Assembly (NCBI RefSeq): GCF_029360705.1
Contig: NZ_JARKMX010000008.1
Location: 2,100,202 to 2,164,201, forward strand
Reading direction: 5' to 3'
From: Paraflavitalea pollutisoli
Lineage (GTDB): Bacteria; Bacteroidota; Bacteroidia; Chitinophagales; Chitinophagaceae
Length of the DNA stretch: 64,000 bases
The notes under the pieces are model-generated. The model ran no database searches. It had not been told where the DNA came from and saw only the letters and a list, made by a program, of their open reading frames with translations. The translations under genes and the position numbers were made by a program. This document shows positions 18,021 to 26,398 of this stretch, piece after piece (position 1 is the stretch's first letter; each line of letters opens with the position of its first letter).

Positions 18021-19232
18021 TTATGGTGATTGTACTTTGATGGTTTTGCCAGCAATGTCGAAACGCACTTTCCCGGTCGACTCCAGGATACTCAACAGTT
18101 GGGCCGCATTGACATTACGGGATATTTGTCCGGAGAAGCGCTGGGTGACAGTGTGGTTAAATTCAATGTCGACATCGTACCAGCGCGCGGCCTGTCGCAG
18201 AATGGTAGCCAGGTTGGCGCTCTGGAAATAGAACAGGCCATTCTTCCAGGCCATCACTTCTTCCACATCGACATTGCTGCTGACGCTGATGTTGTCATTG
18301 GCATGCCGGATAGCCTGCTCCCCTGGTTGTAGCGTAACCGTAGCCTGCGGGTTGGTAAGACCACGTACAGTCACTTTGCCTTCGAGGAGGGTGGTACGTA
18401 CCGCTGCTTCATCCGCATACGCATTGATGTTGAAATGGGTGCCGAGCACGGTCACATCGATATTGTTTACAGAAACATGAAAAGGCTTGCTGGCATCAGG
18501 GGCGATCTCGAAGTAGCCTTCTCCTTTCAATTCCACCCGGCGTTCATTGCCGGAGAAAGCGACCGGGTAGCGGAGGGAGGAAGCGGCATTGAGCCACACT
18601 TTGGAACCATCGGCCAGTAATACCTGGTATTGTCCACCCCGTGGGGTGTAAATGGTATTGTAAACAATTTCCGTCGTGGGTATTTGTTGTTGGTCGTACC
18701 GGATGCGACCATCCTGCAGTTTGATGACCTTAATGGCTCCCTGTTGAGCGAGCTCGCCGTTGTGGGCACTGTCGAGGGTAATTTCCGAGCCATCGGCTAG
18801 TGTAAGGACTGCACGTTGGCCGCCGGGCTGTAGCGACGAAGGGGTGACGTTCGCAGCATCTGCAGTTGGGGCGGCCGGCGTGTTAGCAGGCTGATTCCAT
18901 GGCCAGAAGGCCATACCCGCCGCGACGAGTAGGACCGCAGCCACGGCGATGCGCTTTCCATAAAAGCTCCAGCGTTTCTTTAAAGGCGCTGGCGATTGTA
19001 TCCGCTCCTGGATATGGTGTTGCAGTTGTTGCAAGAGCTGGTCGTCTTTGCGGGCTTCGAAGGCGCCTGTTTCCATTTCATGGGTGAGCAGGTCGGCGAG
19101 TAGTTGTTGCTGGGCGGGGTCCTGTAATAGTAGCTCCAGCTGTTGACGTTCGGCTTCTGTCAGGTTGCCCGACAGGTATTTATCCAGCAGTTGTTCGATG
19201 GGTGTGGTTGGCATAGCGATCGTTCGGATCAT
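18021..19232 (-). CDS. FecR-family anti-sigma factor
   Basis: The 403-residue protein crosses the inner membrane once. The N-terminal cytoplasmic part (IEQLLDKYLSGNLTEAERQQLE) should hold the ECF sigma factor; a membrane segment (about 90-110, IAVAAVLLVAAGMAFWPW) follows. The periplasmic FecR domain has the hallmark TPRGGQYQVLLADGSKVWLNAASSLRYP, and a C-terminal DUF4974-type domain (MAWKNGLFYFQSANLATILRQAARWYDVDI) contacts the receptor's STN domain. The protein relays substrate occupancy of SusC to the sigma factor. An in-frame ATG at 19214 is an equally good start. It sits 66 bases after sigma and 123 before SusC. Confidence 0.94.
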   Translation of the reverse strand: MIRTIAMPTTPIEQLLDKYLSGNLTEAERQQLELLLQDPAQQQLLADLLTHEMETGAFEARKDDQLLQQLQHHIQERIQSPAPLKKRWSFYGKRIAVAAVLLVAAGMAFWPWNQPANTPAAPTADAANVTPSSLQPGGQRAVLTLADGSEITLDSAHNGELAQQGAIKVIKLQDGRIRYDQQQIPTTEIVYNTIYTPRGGQYQVLLADGSKVWLNAASSLRYPVAFSGNERRVELKGEGYFEIAPDASKPFHVSVNNIDVTVLGTHFNINAYADEAAVRTTLLEGKVTVRGLTNPQATVTLQPGEQAIRHANDNISVSSNVDVEEVMAWKNGLFYFQSANLATILRQAARWYDVDIEFNHTVTQRFSGQISRNVNAAQLLSILESTGKVRFDIAGKTIKVQSP

Positions 19233-19298
19233 CTTTTGCAGATGTTCCGGCCGATAAAGACGCAGGAGATAAAAAGAAGGGGTACTGTGTTGGGTAAA

Positions 19299-20024
19299 TT
19301 ATTTTCCGGCGCGGTAGATCAGGGGCAGCAGCAGGGGTAATAAGAGCACTAGGTCATTGTGCCGGCGGATATATACGCGGATGGACTGCAGCGCGCGGCA
19401 GATATGCTTTTTGACGGTTTCCCGGGAGAGGCCCATCTGGCTGGCGATGGCTTCAAAGGAGAGGCCTTCGTGGCGGCTGAGCAGGTAGGCGGTCTTTTGC
19501 TGAGCGGGCAGGCTGTTGACCGCGGTGGTCAGGTGTTGCTGCAGTTGTTTATAGGATAGCTGTTCGTCGGGATTACCAGCGGCAGGCAGTTGCTCGGCAA
19601 TATCCCTGTCGAGGGGTGTGGCGATCTTTTTGCGCAGGGCGCTGATGAGGTGGTTGCGGGCAACGATGAAGAGATAGGCGTCGAACTTTTCGATGGCGGG
19701 CAATTGGTGCCGTTTTTCCCAGACCTTGACGAATACCTCCTGGACGATATCCTGCGCCTGGTGGGTTGATTTCAGGTAGGTCAATGCCTGTCCGTAGAGG
19801 ATGCGCCAGTAATGGGCGACCAACCGGGCGAAGGCCTTTTCATCTCCCAGGGCGACCTGGTCGAGCAGGTATCTTTCATTGGGCAGCTCGGGTCGCGATG
19901 CGGTATGCTGTGCTTTGCCGCCCAATATAGCCGTGAGCGGCTGAGCCGGGGTTGCAGCCTCGCCGGTGTTTTCGCCACGCAGAGCGATCAGCGCGCTGAC
20001 CATATGGTTCGAGTTGGACGACAT
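19299..20024 (-). CDS. ECF RNA polymerase sigma-70 factor
   Basis: An ECF sigma factor controlling the downstream FecR/SusC/SusD/GH2 operon. Region 2 is seen in ARLVAHYWRILYGQALTYLKSTHQAQDIVQEVFVKVWEKRHQL and region 4 in NSLPAQQKTAYLLSRHEGLSFEAIASQMGLSRETVKKHICRAL. The ATG at 20024 gives 241 residues, with a 48-residue N-terminal stretch that is not conserved-looking; the usual length is about 190, so the true start may be internal and non-ATG. The last 18 residues are strongly hydrophobic (LVLLLPLLLPLIY), which could touch the membrane or FecR. A perfect 14-bp palindrome lies about 40 bases upstream. Confidence 0.93.
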   Translation of the reverse strand: MSSNSNHMVSALIALRGENTGEAATPAQPLTAILGGKAQHTASRPELPNERYLLDQVALGDEKAFARLVAHYWRILYGQALTYLKSTHQAQDIVQEVFVKVWEKRHQLPAIEKFDAYLFIVARNHLISALRKKIATPLDRDIAEQLPAAGNPDEQLSYKQLQQHLTTAVNSLPAQQKTAYLLSRHEGLSFEAIASQMGLSRETVKKHICRALQSIRVYIRRHNDLVLLLPLLLPLIYRAGK

Positions 20025-20061
20025 TGGGACAGGTCAGGCAGTAGTTGATAGGTGACAAGAT

Positions 20062-20075
20062 GAGCCTGCAGGCTC
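20062..20075. promoter_or_regulatory. Perfect 14-bp palindrome upstream of the ECF sigma gene
   Basis: The sequence gagcctgcaggctc equals its own reverse complement and sits about 40 bases upstream of the sigma-factor ATG. It could be an operator or a chance PstI-centred palindrome. Confidence 0.3.
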
Positions 20076-20336
20076 GGGATTGGCAGCAAGTGCCGGGGAG
20101 GATGGCTGGTTGTGCATACTCATATGGAAACCTTTAATCGTTTTGGAAATTGGCTGGCGGCACGGGGTGTGGACCAACCGGTTATTAAAAGTCTGAAAAA
20201 AAGAGGTGGGCGGGGATTTTAGTTACGCAATCGATCCCGGAAGGGGGGATGGACCAGCCGCCAGGGCCGCTTTCTTTATCTACCGCTCGGGCGGCCGGGG
20301 AATTCGGCTCCGCTCCTCCTGATAGTGGTTACTATA
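20076..20336. other. Non-coding stretch between divergent/tandem minus-strand units
   Basis: Between the sigma gene start (20024) and the next terminator there is no credible gene. The stretch is GC-rich around 20200-20320. I see only a short imperfect hairpin (around 20232-20250) and no TAnnTTTG box on the minus strand that clearly serves the sigma gene. Confidence 0.5.
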
Positions 20337-20369
20337 AAAAAAAACCTTCCCCCGACCGGCGGGGGAAGG
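20337..20369 (-). terminator. Strong intrinsic terminator of the 189-residue protein gene
   Basis: A 9-bp GC-rich stem (20345-20353 with 20361-20369) with a 7-base loop. On the minus strand it is followed by a T-run of about eight to ten bases (20335-20344). Confidence 0.88.
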
Positions 20370-20391
20370 AAAAAAACGGCCAACAAAAGAC

Positions 20392-20961
20392 CTAGAGCGT
20401 AACCTCCAGTTCGCCGACATTACCAGGAAGATCCAGGGCTATAGCGCGGACCACATTGGCAGCCAGGGCCGCGTTCTGGGTCGTAGCGGTATAGATCCAC
20501 TTGTTCCTGTTGATGGGGTTGAGGATTGCATTGCCCCGCTCGACAATCACCCCAGCGGCTGAATAAACAGCTACTTCTACAGAGACCACCCTGAAATCAT
20601 CTTTCGCACTGATCTCGATCTTTGAGCCTATGGCACCGGTGTATTGAGCTACATTGATGCTTTGTACAACGGGGGGCTTCAGGTAATCGCGGGCTGCTAT
20701 GTTATAGGCAGTGCGACCTGGCTTCGCCTTTTTCTTGTATTCAGCTTTCAGTTCCGGATCAGTGATGGCGCCTTTCGCATAGGTAGCTGCCTCTGCAAAA
20801 AGGTCGCGCACTTTGTGCTGATCTTCTGTGATCACCTGGTTAGGATTCACTTCCGGCATTTTTGCCATGATGGTATTGTTGCCATGTTTGCGGTAAACGA
20901 ATTGTTTACCCATATGACCACTCGCTCCGCGAACGAGTAGGTTTTTATTGATGCGTGCCAT
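20392..20961 (-). CDS. Hypothetical protein, DUF6266-like in layout
   Basis: The 189-residue cytoplasmic protein has no signal peptide. It begins MARINKNLLVRGASGHMGKQFVYRKHG, a small beta-hairpin-like opening with G(x)SGxxG and VYR motifs. This resembles the N-terminus of DUF6266-type Bacteroidota proteins; that link is from memory and weak. A central lysine- and alanine-rich helical part and a beta-rich C-terminal domain (IEISAKDDFRVVSVEVAVY...GNAILNP) follow. Function unknown. The start at 20961 is chosen because the upstream in-frame extension lies in the promoter/leader. It is a monocistronic unit with a TAnnTTTG box 130 bases upstream and a strong terminator. Confidence 0.75.
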   Translation of the reverse strand: MARINKNLLVRGASGHMGKQFVYRKHGNNTIMAKMPEVNPNQVITEDQHKVRDLFAEAATYAKGAITDPELKAEYKKKAKPGRTAYNIAARDYLKPPVVQSINVAQYTGAIGSKIEISAKDDFRVVSVEVAVYSAAGVIVERGNAILNPINRNKWIYTATTQNAALAANVVRAIALDLPGNVGELEVTL

Positions 20962-21088
20962 GTCTTTGTAATTGATTTTGATTAAAAAAAAGGTTTTTGA
21001 TGTGAACAACCGGCAGGAAAGAAATGCAGTGCGGGTCACCCCTCCCACCCTGCATTGGGTAAAGCCTTGCTACCGGCGATCAACAGGA

Positions 21089-21096
21089 CAAAAGTA
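21089..21096 (-). promoter_or_regulatory. -7 promoter box for the 189-residue protein gene
   Basis: On the minus strand this reads TACTTTTG, a full TAnnTTTG match. It predicts a leader of roughly 120 bases before the ATG at 20961. Confidence 0.5.
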
Positions 21097-21137
21097 CGGC
21101 GCGGTGAACGGGGTATTTAACGCTATGTCGTGGGAGT

Positions 21138-21174
21138 CTAGGCAGGTAGGTACGGGATCCTAGGCAGGTAGGTA
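21138..21174. repeat. 15-bp direct repeat with 22-bp period
   Basis: The 15-base unit ctaggcaggtaggta occurs twice, at 21138-21152 and 21160-21174, with starts 22 bases apart (two helical turns). It lies about 300 bases upstream of a stand-alone LytTR gene. LytTR proteins bind paired direct repeats with about this spacing, so it is a candidate binding site. Confidence 0.6.
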
Positions 21175-21225
21175 TGAAGTTCGGGGTCTGTCAATGAAAC
21201 ATCCTTTGTTGGTCAAGCAAACCAT

Positions 21226-21314
21226 CGACCAACCATCGGCCAAAATAGCCTCGCCCATTGGCAAAGTATCGCTTTTGAGCGATGGATGAGGGATGGTTCA
21301 CCGATGGTTGGCCG
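21226..21314. repeat. Interrupted inverted repeat
   Basis: Arms 21226-21239 and 21301-21314 are complementary at 13 of 14 positions, separated by 61 bases, and flanked by further gatgg/ccatc words. Together with the direct repeat it fills the 508-base gap 20962-21469, in which I see no gene. Confidence 0.5.
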
Positions 21315-21469
21315 AGGGAACGAAGCACACTGCCCGGATACGGGCATACGAAACGAAGGAACGCGCTGCGGCAGAAATTTTGACTACAGTTACCTGATTG
21401 TAATAAATACTTTTACTATTTTCAATGATGCGGCAACGATAGCCGGCAGTACTAAAACCAATTGCATAT

Positions 21470-21964
21470 ATGAAAGACCAAAGTTTCTTTTACAGAGACG
21501 GCGACAGACTGAAACAACTGGATATAGACACGATTGCCTATGTACAGGCAAAAGACAATTATTGCATATTCCACACTGCACTGAAAAAAAACACTTACAC
21601 CATTCGTATTTCGATCGCAGCTGCGGTCCGCCTGCTGCCCAGCGCCAAATTTATCCGCATCAACAGATCAGACATCGTAGCTATTTCCCACATAGAACAC
21701 TTTAAAAAAGACGAAGTACTACTCAAGGAGCCAAAAATCTCCCTTTTATTGACCAAACAGTATTACGATATACTGCTGAAAAAGATCGTCCTCCTATACA
21801 CGCCCTCTAATAAACATAATAAAAAGGACGAATTGCTTACCTGGGAGGAATATCGTGCCAAGAGGCTGAAGGAACTTGAAGAAAATCAGCAGAAATACCA
21901 AAAGAAAAAAGCCGCCAAGGAAGCTAAGCGATTGGAACAACAAAGCAAATACCAGCGTCATTAA
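21470..21964 (+). CDS. Stand-alone LytTR DNA-binding protein with charged C-terminal tail
   Basis: This 164-residue cytoplasmic protein lacks a receiver domain. The LytTR domain (about 8-105) shows IDTIAYVQAKDNYCIFHTALKKN and the recognition-region equivalent FIRINRSDIVAISHIEHF. The C-terminal 55 residues are extremely lysine/glutamate/glutamine rich (KELEENQQKYQKKKAAKEAKR) and probably form a long helix or coiled coil. It should regulate transcription independently of direct phosphorylation. The paired 15-bp direct repeat upstream may be its own operator. Downstream is a very short lipoprotein frame on the same strand. Confidence 0.87.
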   Translation: MKDQSFFYRDGDRLKQLDIDTIAYVQAKDNYCIFHTALKKNTYTIRISIAAAVRLLPSAKFIRINRSDIVAISHIEHFKKDEVLLKEPKISLLLTKQYYDILLKKIVLLYTPSNKHNKKDELLTWEEYRAKRLKELEENQQKYQKKKAAKEAKRLEQQSKYQRH

Positions 21965-22062
21965 ACAGCTAACTGCATGGGTATATCGATTGTTGCCAAT
22001 AGCCTCCGCTTTACCTGACATTTTATTATATAGACTTTTATTGACGGGTAGTACATTTGTTC

Positions 22063-22209
22063 ATGCGCATTCCAACTTTGGTCTTACCCTTCCTCCTTCC
22101 CTTTCTGTATGCCTGCTCCGGCAATGCCAAACATGTGCCGGTAAGAACCTTTGACCAATTTAATTTTTCGTATGCAGAAACATTTTCCACGAGCTTTACC
22201 CTCCAGTAA
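22063..22209 (+). CDS. Very small putative lipoprotein (or 5' remnant of one)
   Basis: A 48-codon frame with ATG at 22063 and TAA at 22207. It encodes a convincing lipoprotein signal peptide (MRIPTLVLPFLLPFLYAC, lipobox LYAC, lipidated cysteine 18) and then only 30 residues, ending FSYAETFSTSFTLQ. The signal peptide is unlikely by chance, but the mature part is short. The protein may be intact and tiny, or the gene may have been cut by a frameshift: overlapping frames continue 60-100 bases after the stop without homology I recognise. It lies 98 bases after the LytTR gene. No further gene is seen between 22210 and 22432. Confidence 0.45.
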   Translation: MRIPTLVLPFLLPFLYACSGNAKHVPVRTFDQFNFSYAETFSTSFTLQ

Positions 22210-22432
22210 AGAAATTAAAGACGCCGGTCGTGGAGCAGCCGTAAATCTGGCAGTACCGTTTACCCGATAGATTTTGGCCTGGCGACTGGTGGTTTGAACT
22301 CTATAGCGGGTAAGACGGGAGGCGGTGGAGGAGAAAACAGCAGCATTTTGACAACAAATGTGCTGATTTCGCCATTGACCTGGTGGAGATCCTTTTGCAA
22401 TTTTGAAGTCACTACCATTCAACACGACTCAT

Positions 22433-22678
22433 ATGGACGCCATTGAACTGATACCTGGCAATAGCTTGATCACGAAAACACCGGAAGAAGGAAGACACCT
22501 GGCGATTAAATTATCGCGACTGATCATCAAGATAACCCAGCCGGATGCTGCCATCCGGCAGCAGCTCAGACCGCGCTATGCTGAAGACGCTGCCCTGCTC
22601 ATAGCCATCGGACAAACCGTTGCCCTCGAATTTGCCACCATTGCTGCCGCCAACAATTATTGGCGGGATCAATCATAA
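22433..22678 (+). CDS. Small hypothetical protein
   Basis: The gene encodes 81 residues with ATG at 22433, beginning MDAIELIPGNSLITKTPEEG. It is predicted helical with mixed charge, has no signal peptide or membrane segment, and ends IAAANNYWRDQS. I do not recognise a family. The coding call rests on balanced codon use, a defined start and an intrinsic terminator 38 bases past the stop, which shows that a transcript ends here. It may be cotranscribed with the tiny lipoprotein upstream. Confidence 0.6.
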   Translation: MDAIELIPGNSLITKTPEEGRHLAIKLSRLIIKITQPDAAIRQQLRPRYAEDAALLIAIGQTVALEFATIAAANNYWRDQS

Positions 22679-22715
22679 GGCTACGCTACGTGTGAAGCCT
22701 GTTTGTTAGTTTCGG

Positions 22716-22747
22716 CGTCTGCCCCGTGCCGGGGGCAGACGTTTTTG
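22716..22747 (+). terminator. Intrinsic terminator
   Basis: A 10-bp GC-rich stem (22716-22725 with 22732-22741) with a 6-base loop, followed at once by TTTTTGCTTT. No gene is seen from here to 22991. Confidence 0.85.
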
Positions 22748-22937
22748 CTTTGGGCTGCTCTACCTCTACCACGACAACTACGACGCTTTCCTGCATCGGG
22801 ACTACTTCGCCCACACATTCTACCCAAACGCCACAGGTTCCTTGTGCAGTGTGGGTTTCACCTCTTTCTGAGACCTCCTGTATCCGACAAAGGCGCTTCT
22901 TTACCACATTGAATTTGTAGGATAATCAACTGGCTGT

Positions 22938-22945
22938 TAATTTTG
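22938..22945 (+). promoter_or_regulatory. -7 promoter box of the 391-residue lipoprotein gene
   Basis: TAATTTTG matches TAnnTTTG and lies 46 bases upstream of the ATG at 22992. Confidence 0.5.
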
Positions 22946-22991
22946 GTGGCGGGTAAACTTTATTTACCCCTTAGCCATTTAACACCTTTTC

Positions 22992-24167
22992 ATGAAAAAG
23001 TTAGCCATTCCATTTTTCCTCGTGCTTTTCGCGATCAGCCTGACCCATTGCTCGAAAAACAACACGCCCGCTGTTCCTGCCACTCCCGACCTGAAAGAAT
23101 TACTCCTGAAAGATTTCCCGTTATCAGAAGTTACGTACCGGGATATCAGCATCACCGACCCGGTCATTGAGAATGGCCAGGAGAAAACGCCCGGCAAAAT
23201 TCTCATCAGTATTCCTTATAGCCACCGCAGCCTGCAAGTGAGCCTAAAGCAATTCGATTCTAAAGACGGGCGTTATGCGATCAGTCCGTCGATTGGTGTG
23301 GCCCAGAACTTTGCGAATAGCCCCATCACCTATACGGTATCTTTCAATAGTAACCCTGCCTTGAAACTGCGCTACCAGGTAACCGTGGTATATGGCGGAG
23401 AGCCTTATTCGGAGAAAGCGAATATCATTGGTTTCTCCTTCGAGAAAAGTCAGAACCCCGCCCTGGGGGCTACCATCGAAGCTACCAAGGTGGTAGATTA
23501 TGAGAACAGTTCAGAAGCTGCCATTTACGTGATCGTGCCGGCTGGGACCGACTTCAGCAAACTGGTACCGACGGTCACTTATGAAGCTGCCAAATTGTAT
23601 TACCGCACGGATGGCTCACTCGAGTACTACAAACCGGGAGCCGTCGTCAACTTTAAATACCCCGCGCGGTATCAGTTACAGGCCGAAAACTCACTTGGGG
23701 TAAAATCAAAGCTATACGAGGTAATCGTGGACGTGAAAGATCCTATCCAATTCGAGCAGACCAGCTTTATTACCCAAAAGGTAAAAACGGGCAATGGCAG
23801 CAATAGTCAGTTGTTTGCAAATGCCATTACCTGGACGAATGTTGGCAACCGTCCGATCACGGCCATGCTCCCCGCTGAGTACATCGAGAAAACTTTGTTG
23901 GTGGGTATGAGTCCTACGCTCAACGTGATCACCACCAACCTCGTGAATCCGGTGTCCGGAACGATTGGTGTACTGCCGGGAGAGAAAGGCAAAGCCGATG
24001 TAAAGGTGTTACAGACTAGCCAGCAAGCCAGTTTTACCACGAAAGCGATCTTCAAGCCGGTATTTCGTTTCGACAACCAGGTGATCACGGCACTGCCTTC
24101 GCCCAACCGGGTGGAAGCGTTGTACAATCCGGTATCGATCACCATTAATAGTACCGTAGAAAATTAA
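22992..24167 (+). CDS. Large lipoprotein with repeated beta-sandwich domains
   Basis: This 391-residue lipoprotein has its lipobox at SLTHC (cysteine 20), followed by a short proline-rich linker. The mature part is beta-rich. It contains segments of the type found in DUF5018/cadherin-like Bacteroidota surface lipoproteins: IIGFSFEKSQNPAL...IYVIVPAGTDFSKLVPTVTYEAA is the usual phrase of a bacterial Ig-like module built around the fraction of the input already in the structure. Cargo or partner unknown. It has its own -7 box and converges on the esterase gene, whose stop lies 22 bases beyond. Confidence 0.8.
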   Translation: MKKLAIPFFLVLFAISLTHCSKNNTPAVPATPDLKELLLKDFPLSEVTYRDISITDPVIENGQEKTPGKILISIPYSHRSLQVSLKQFDSKDGRYAISPSIGVAQNFANSPITYTVSFNSNPALKLRYQVTVVYGGEPYSEKANIIGFSFEKSQNPALGATIEATKVVDYENSSEAAIYVIVPAGTDFSKLVPTVTYEAAKLYYRTDGSLEYYKPGAVVNFKYPARYQLQAENSLGVKSKLYEVIVDVKDPIQFEQTSFITQKVKTGNGSNSQLFANAITWTNVGNRPITAMLPAEYIEKTLLVGMSPTLNVITTNLVNPVSGTIGVLPGEKGKADVKVLQTSQQASFTTKAIFKPVFRFDNQVITALPSPNRVEALYNPVSITINSTVEN

Positions 24168-24189
24168 GTGTGCTGCGAACGCGCTGGCA

Positions 24190-25161
24190 TTAGAATACTT
24201 TTTGCAGAAAGGCATGCACCTGCTCTACCACCTGGTGAAACCAGGGTTCGAAGAGCGGAAACGTGTGGGGCGCACCTTCGAAGGTATACACCTCGGTACG
24301 GATACCATACTGCCGCAGGATTTTCATATAATCATCACGACCAGCGTGCATCCTGTCGACCGAGCTATTGAGGAATAGGGTTGGCGGAGTATGTGGTCCC
24401 ACATAGGTTAATGGTGACGCCGCCTCCCACAGGGCGGCGTTTTCTTTTTTTGGGTACCCAAACCAGTAGGTGGCCGCGGAAATGCCTTTGCTGTCGTCGC
24501 CCTCGCCAGATTCGGGATGCACGAATGACAAGGTACCATCGAGGTCCAGGATAGCCTGCACCTCCGTGCCAGTTTTTGTATGACAGCCATTGCCTTCAAA
24601 TGCCGGATGATTGCCGGTAACGCCCAGCAAAGCGGCGAGTTGGCCACCGGCAGAAAACCCCAGCACCGCAAGCTGGTTCGTGTCGATCCCATATTGGCGG
24701 CCCTGCGTGCGTATATATCGAATGGCTGCTTGGAGGTCGTGTACAGCCGCGGGATACAGTGCTTCTGTCGACAGGCGGTATTCGGGGGTAAAGCATACAT
24801 ACCCACGACTCGCCAACTGTTGCGCCAGCGGGTGGTGTTGGGTGCGATTACCGGAGCGCCAACCACCGCCGTGGATGATCAGGATGGCAGGTCGTTGCTT
24901 CCGGCTTTTGCCCTTGGGGGCAAATACATCCAGCAGCAGCTGACGGGTACCGGTTGTACAATATACAATACCGGTATCCTGCTTGACCGCTGGCATGGTC
25001 GTGGTCGTGACCAGGGAAATACCCGGATGATATTTCAATTCTTTTTTATAAGCCCCTGGATTGTTGAAGGAGGTATCGGGTATACCGGTAAGGCCGGTCG
25101 TTATTTGAGCGGACGCAACGAAGGAAGACAAGGAAAGAAAAATTGCCAGCAATTGCTTCAT
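24190..25161 (-). CDS. Secreted alpha/beta-hydrolase esterase
   Basis: This 323-residue exported carboxylesterase has a signal peptide ending near VASAQ. The oxyanion motif IIHGGGWRSG (about 95-104), the nucleophile elbow GFSAGGQ (serine about 170) and a C-terminal catalytic histidine in EGAPHTFPLF place it in the HSL/BD-FAE-type esterases. These often remove acyl or feruloyl groups from plant polysaccharides. The substrate is not shown by the sequence. The start at 25161 yields the signal peptide; the in-frame extension upstream is not signal-like. A single gene in its orientation. Confidence 0.9.
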   Translation of the reverse strand: MKQLLAIFLSLSSFVASAQITTGLTGIPDTSFNNPGAYKKELKYHPGISLVTTTTMPAVKQDTGIVYCTTGTRQLLLDVFAPKGKSRKQRPAILIIHGGGWRSGNRTQHHPLAQQLASRGYVCFTPEYRLSTEALYPAAVHDLQAAIRYIRTQGRQYGIDTNQLAVLGFSAGGQLAALLGVTGNHPAFEGNGCHTKTGTEVQAILDLDGTLSFVHPESGEGDDSKGISAATYWFGYPKKENAALWEAASPLTYVGPHTPPTLFLNSSVDRMHAGRDDYMKILRQYGIRTEVYTFEGAPHTFPLFEPWFHQVVEQVHAFLQKVF

Positions 25162-25476
25162 GTCTATTGGTTTATGGCAGACCGGATACGAAAAAGGCAT
25201 CTGTAAGGGCACAGGGTATTGTTACCAAAATATGATATAATGACGGTTTCAGGACGTATTTTTTGGAATACCAAAACAAAGTTCTAAAATTGTGCTCTCA
25301 TTCGTCGCTAACAAACCCGTGTCACACGGCTTATATCTGGTAAGGTTTACAGCGATACGTGCAATTCGTTAATTACTAAATCCACCTCCCCCTTTAAATA
25401 TTAACAGACCGCTCTGTATCAGCAGCAGGTAGATGTCGATTGGCAACTAGATTGTTATTTATATTGGTTAAGGCAT
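25162..25476. other. Non-coding stretch between divergent genes
   Basis: This 315-base AT-rich stretch lies between the esterase and the second ECF sigma gene. It must hold both promoters. I see T-rich elements (such as TAGATTGTTAT near 25448) but no full TAnnTTTG box I would defend, and no small gene. Confidence 0.5.
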
Positions 25477-26073
25477 ATGCAACCGGCAGCATTACACATA
25501 ACATTAATACAAAAGGGCGATGCGGGCGCCTTTGAAGCGTTGTATCACCGCTTCTACAAAAAGCTCTGCTATTTTGTAGACCAACTGATCCACGACAGTG
25601 CGGTCGCCGAAGAAGTCGTTGCAGACACCCTGAATAAATGTTACCGGCTTCGCGAACGGTTTGGTGACCTCGATGCGGTAGAAGCTTTTTGCCGGGTAAC
25701 CTGCCGCAATGCGGCTTATGATCACTTGCGGGCGCAGAAAAGAGTACATGTGCGCAAAGAGGAGTTGACGCTGTTGCAAGAACAGGAAGAGCGGCTGGAA
25801 TTTGAACGTACTGCTTTGCACGCACTCATTGAAGCAGAAACGATGAAACGACTGCATGATGAGATCAACAAGCTGCCACAGCGCCGCCGAGAAGTGATCC
25901 AACTATATTACCTGCAGAACCTGCGCACAGAAGAGATTGCCGAAAAATTGCAGATTACCACGGCTACAGTTCACAAGACACGCCAGATGGCGTTGGAACA
26001 GCTTAAAAACGTATTCACAGAAAAGAATATACTGGCCAGCCTGGCAGCTTTGCTGATACGTCCCTTCCTGTAA
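25477..26073 (+). CDS. ECF RNA polymerase sigma-70 factor
   Basis: This 198-residue ECF sigma factor heads the second sigma/FecR/SusC/SusD set. Region 2 covers AFEALYHRFYKKLCYFVDQLIHDSAVAEEVVADTLNKCYRL; region 4 covers INKLPQRRREVIQLYYLQNLRTEEIAEKLQITTATVHKTRQMAL. As in the first sigma gene of this window, the protein ends in a hydrophobic tail (ILASLAALLIRPFL). It should direct transcription of the downstream receptor genes when released by FecR. FecR follows after 325 bases, so the two may be separate transcripts. Confidence 0.93.
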   Translation: MQPAALHITLIQKGDAGAFEALYHRFYKKLCYFVDQLIHDSAVAEEVVADTLNKCYRLRERFGDLDAVEAFCRVTCRNAAYDHLRAQKRVHVRKEELTLLQEQEERLEFERTALHALIEAETMKRLHDEINKLPQRRREVIQLYYLQNLRTEEIAEKLQITTATVHKTRQMALEQLKNVFTEKNILASLAALLIRPFL

Positions 26074-26398
26074 CCCTACCCTTACGATGCCATCTTACAA
26101 CTGTTATCGGCGTACACTTCCGTCCGATCATTTCTACTTTTACCACCGACACATCAGCAACACTGTAATACACACACCTGCACCACGCGTTTCGCCTATT
26201 CGTCATGATTAATACCTACCGCAACTATACAGCTTATTCAGACACGAATTTACTTGTGATATTACCCTATTGTTATGTATCTCCACTTAGAGCATGTTCA
26301 TAACGGTGTGGACAACTCATTATAAGATTTCTACCTAATCGGATACTACTTCTTTTCGAATTACTCGTGTATACTGGCAACGTTAAAAAAGCAGCAGG
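26074..26398. other. Non-coding stretch between sigma and FecR genes
   Basis: This AT-rich 325-base gap is unusually long for a sigma/FecR pair. No open frame with coding character and no clear hairpin was seen. A sigma-dependent promoter for FecR may lie here. Confidence 0.5.

Noticed and set aside
21138-21174. CRISPR-like repeat
   Set aside because: Only two copies, a 7-base gap, and no further repeats or cas genes.
22084-22425. Minus-strand frame of about 113 codons opposite the tiny lipoprotein
   Set aside because: Composition is Arg/Ala/Ser-rich without structure-like pattern, and it overlaps a plus-strand frame with a real signal peptide.
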